Origin: JAHEAO01 sp041633555
GTDB lineage: Bacteria > Pseudomonadota > Alphaproteobacteria > Rhodobacterales > Rhodobacteraceae
Direction: 5' to 3'
Assembly: GCA_041633555.1 (NCBI GenBank)
Contig: JBFKFZ010000001.1
Location: 86,412 to 150,411, forward strand
Length of the DNA: 64,000 nt
Both the position numbers and the translations under genes were made by a program. Under the pieces are notes generated by a model. It searched no databases. It saw only the letters and a list, made by a program, of their open reading frames with translations, and was not told the origin of the DNA. This document shows, piece after piece, positions 61,970-64,000 of this stretch; the stretch's first letter is position 1, and each line of letters opens with the position of its first letter.

Positions 61970-63069
61970 TTTTCCATCACCTGTCCCGGGAGCGCGGCCC
62001 CCGATTCGGCGTCAAAGACGCGGATCAGATGCGGTTCGATGGTGAAACCGGAGACGCCATCTAGAATGTTCATCTGACCGACCGTGTCGGTGCGGATGAC
62101 AAACGGATCACCCATCAGGCTGGCATGGATAAGCGCCTCTGAACCAAGAGTTTCGACCAGGTCGACGTCGATGTTGACGCGACCCGGAGCGGCCGCATCG
62201 GCGACTTTCACGAATTCTGGTCGGATGCCCAGTATGACTGCCTTGCCCACGGCGTTCTTCAGCGACGGTATCTGCGCCAGCGGGACGCTCTGACCGTCAA
62301 ATTCGGCTATGGGTCCCTGATCGCCGGCTACGATTTTTGCCTTGACCATGTTCATCGGCGGCGAGCCGAGAAAGCTTGCGACGAACGTATTGGCGGGGTT
62401 AAGGAACAACTCCATCGGAGAGCCGATCTGCTCGATCCGTCCGTCATGCATGACGACGATCCGGTCGGCGAGTGTCATCGCCTCGACCTGATCATGGGTC
62501 ACGTAGATGCTCGTCGCACCCAGCCGCTTGTGCAGTCGCTTGATCTCGGCGCGCATCTGCGTCCGCAATTTGGCATCTAGGTTGGAAAGCGGCTCATCAA
62601 ACAGAAACACTTTGGGCCGCCGCACGATGGCTCGCCCCATGGCAACCCGCTGTCGCTGGCCGCCCGAAAGGTCGGCAGGCCGCCGCTGCAGATAGGGCGT
62701 CAAGCCCAGTATCCCGCCGACCTCCTCCACCGATGAGGCAATATGCTCTTTGCTTTCCTTGCGGATGCGCAATCCGAACGCGATGTTTTCGGCAACGTTC
62801 AGGTGCGGGTAAAGCGCGTAATTCTGAAACACCATGGCGACATCGCGGTCCTTCGGCGCCACGCGGTTCACGTGGCGGCCATCGATCATCAGGTCGCCGC
62901 CGGAGATCTCTTCGAGCCCCGCGATCATTCTGAGCGTCGTCGACTTGCCGCAGCCAGACGGCCCGACCAGCACTACGAATTCCTTTTCCTCCACCTCCAG
63001 GTCGATCCCGTGAACCACCTGAACGGCGCCATAGGCCTTGACGATGCCTTCCAATCGAACCCCTGACAT
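61966..63069 (-). CDS. ABC transporter ATP-binding protein, MsmX/UgpC/AlgS type
   Basis: 367 residues from the ATG at 63069 with GGAG upstream. Walker A GPSGCGKSTT, signature LSGGQRQRVAMGRAI and Walker B FLFDEPLSNLDAKLR. The C-terminal TOBE/regulatory part is present. Powers import through the two permeases. First gene of the long minus-strand unit of the polyuronide locus, starting downstream of the operator pair. Confidence 0.95.
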   Translation of the reverse strand: MSGVRLEGIVKAYGAVQVVHGIDLEVEEKEFVVLVGPSGCGKSTTLRMIAGLEEISGGDLMIDGRHVNRVAPKDRDVAMVFQNYALYPHLNVAENIAFGLRIRKESKEHIASSVEEVGGILGLTPYLQRRPADLSGGQRQRVAMGRAIVRRPKVFLFDEPLSNLDAKLRTQMRAEIKRLHKRLGATSIYVTHDQVEAMTLADRIVVMHDGRIEQIGSPMELFLNPANTFVASFLGSPPMNMVKAKIVAGDQGPIAEFDGQSVPLAQIPSLKNAVGKAVILGIRPEFVKVADAAAPGRVNIDVDLVETLGSEALIHASLMGDPFVIRTDTVGQMNILDGVSGFTIEPHLIRVFDAESGAALPGQVMEK

Positions 63070-63189
63070 GTCTTCTCCTCCTGCTGGTGCCGGCGCGTGG
63101 CACACGGTCTTCGTGCTCACGAATGGCCACACGCAAAGCCGGTTTTTCTGCTGGCCGAACGATTGGGCGATTCGTCAAAAACTTTTTAC

Positions 63190-63224
63190 TGGTATACTAG
63201 TAATAGATCTGGCATACTAGTATG
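63190..63224. promoter_or_regulatory. Tandem operator-like repeats in the divergent GntR/transport promoter
   Basis: TGGTATACTAGTA (63190-63202) and TGGCATACTAGTA (63210-63222) are 12 of 13 identical and start exactly 20 bp apart, two turns of the helix. The second lies in a 12-bp perfect palindrome, CATACTAGTATG (63213-63224); the first has an 8-bp palindromic core TACTAGTA. TGGTATAC resembles the half of ExuR/UxuR-type GntR sites (TGGTATACCA). They stand between the ABC operon and the GntR gene, so the regulator is the likeliest binder. Confidence 0.65.
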
Positions 63225-63276
63225 AAAATCAGACTCGGGAAAAATTAAATCGAATTCCGGCTGAGAGAGGAAAGAA

Positions 63277-63435
63277 ATGAAGAACACGAATGTCACCGCA
63301 AAGCCCGTCCGCATTTTCGACTACATACAAAAGGTACTCCGATGGTCAGCTCCCGCGCCTACGCCCTCCGACCAGGAAACGGCGAACCAGAAAAACGCGA
63401 CTATAAGACGCTCGCGCAGAATGGGAATCGACTGA
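63277..63435 (+). CDS. Possible 52-residue leader ORF coupled to the GntR gene
   Basis: The start has a strong site (GAGAGGAAAGAA before the ATG). The product begins MKNTNVTAKPVRIFDYIQ and ends with a basic stretch IRRSRRMGID. Its TGA overlaps the ATG at 63435 as TGATG, typical of translational coupling. No family recognised. The same stretch in another frame would extend GntR from the ATG at 63342, so both cannot be true. Confidence 0.35.
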   Translation: MKNTNVTAKPVRIFDYIQKVLRWSAPAPTPSDQETANQKNATIRRSRRMGID

Positions 63436-64000
63436 TGCAGCCTGGTTTGGCTAACGACCGCCGAACCACTGTCGACGAGATCTTCGACCACCTCTTCGAC
63501 GAGATCAACGCGCTGCGCCTGCTGCCCGGCGACCGGATCTCCGAGGCCGAGATCGCCGCGGAATTCGGCGTCTCGCGCCAGCCCGTGCGCGACGCCTTCG
63601 CCCGGCTCGCCAATCTCGACCTGCTGCTGATCCGGCCGCAGCGGGCGACCGAGGTCAAGCGCTTCTCCTCGCGCGAGATCGAGAAATCGCGCTTCGTGCG
63701 CGCCGCCATCGAGACCGAAGTGCTTCGCGCCGCCGCGCGCAATTTCGAGGCGAAGGACCAGAAGCTGCTCGACGGCTGCCTGAAGCGCCAGCGGGCCGCG
63801 ATCGCCAAGGCCGATCACCAGAAATTCGGGGCGCTCGATTACGAATTCCACAAGACCCTGTGCGACATCGCCGGGGTCGGCTTCGTAAACGAGGTGATTG
63901 CGGCGGAAAAGGCCAAGGTCGACCGGCTCTGCATGCTCGGGCTGGCCAAGGAAGACCGGATGCCACAACTGTTGGCCGATCACGAGGAGATCGCTGCGGC
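63435..64000 (+). CDS. GntR family regulator, FCD type (3' end cut by window edge)
   Basis: Starts MQPGLANDRRTTVDEIFDHL. The winged helix-turn-helix covers about residues 15-75 (RISEAEIAAEFGVSRQPVRD is the recognition region); the FCD ligand domain begins about 85 (FVRAAIETEVLRAAA) and has its metal-site-type Asp/His positions (DYEFHKTLCDIAG). The window ends before the domain is complete. Divergent from the polyuronide genes, so it should sense a uronate intermediate such as KDG. The ATG at 63342 is a less likely start. Confidence 0.92.
   Translation, partial: MQPGLANDRRTTVDEIFDHLFDEINALRLLPGDRISEAEIAAEFGVSRQPVRDAFARLANLDLLLIRPQRATEVKRFSSREIEKSRFVRAAIETEVLRAAARNFEAKDQKLLDGCLKRQRAAIAKADHQKFGALDYEFHKTLCDIAGVGFVNEVIAAEKAKVDRLCMLGLAKEDRMPQLLADHEEIAA

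Overview
The window looks like a piece of the chromosome of a high-GC alphaproteobacterium, most likely a marine Rhodobacteraceae (Roseobacter group). This rests on codon use, the complete soxBDAG set, the conserved order YfgM-like/bamB/der, the ccmI-ruvX-DUF1289 run, and TRAP and ABC transporters tied to organic nitrogen and uronate use. No database was searched; all names come from motifs, length and gene context. I chose starts from ribosome binding sites, so many differ from the longest possible reading frame.

Region 1 (1-10263, all minus strand): a glycine betaine/choline-type ABC transporter (proXVW-like, permease cut by the window edge), a TRAP transporter (dctPQM) and a hydantoinase/oxoprolinase pair (hyuA, hyuB). 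Region 2 (10537-23916): a peptide-type binding protein, PHA depolymerase, PHA synthase, an isobutyryl-CoA-type acyl-CoA dehydrogenase and a complete branched-chain 2-oxoacid dehydrogenase (E1a, E1b, E2, E3), all collinear, followed by an Lrp-type regulator and a divergent leucine-dehydrogenase-type gene. Together these take valine, leucine and isoleucine to acyl-CoAs next to PHA metabolism. Region 3 (23917-27251): a decayed mobile region beside tRNA-Val(TAC), with a headless gene tail, an IS66 remnant without tnpC, a DUF1737 gene, an unknown ORF and a headless tyrosine recombinase that lacks a catalytic histidine.

Region 4 (27362-42913): housekeeping and envelope genes: M50 protease, der, bamB, YfgM-like protein, a two-gene RND pump, an ATM1-type ABC exporter, a LysM protein, a LOG-family enzyme, a GT87-like membrane protein and Fe superoxide dismutase. 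Region 5 (43025-51709): heterotetrameric sarcosine oxidase soxBDAG with three small membrane-protein genes between soxB and soxD, then divergent ccmI-ruvX-DUF1289.

Region 6 (52026-64000): a polyuronide (probably alginate) utilisation locus. It has an AlgS/AlgM1/AlgM2/AlgQ-like ABC importer, a cytoplasmic PL15-like exolyase, a KdgF-like cupin, two candidate DEH reductases, KDG kinase and an RraA-like protein, with a divergent GntR regulator. Two operator-like repeats exactly 20 bp apart lie in the divergent promoter. No KDPG aldolase is seen, which makes the RraA-like gene the most interesting unknown of the pathway.
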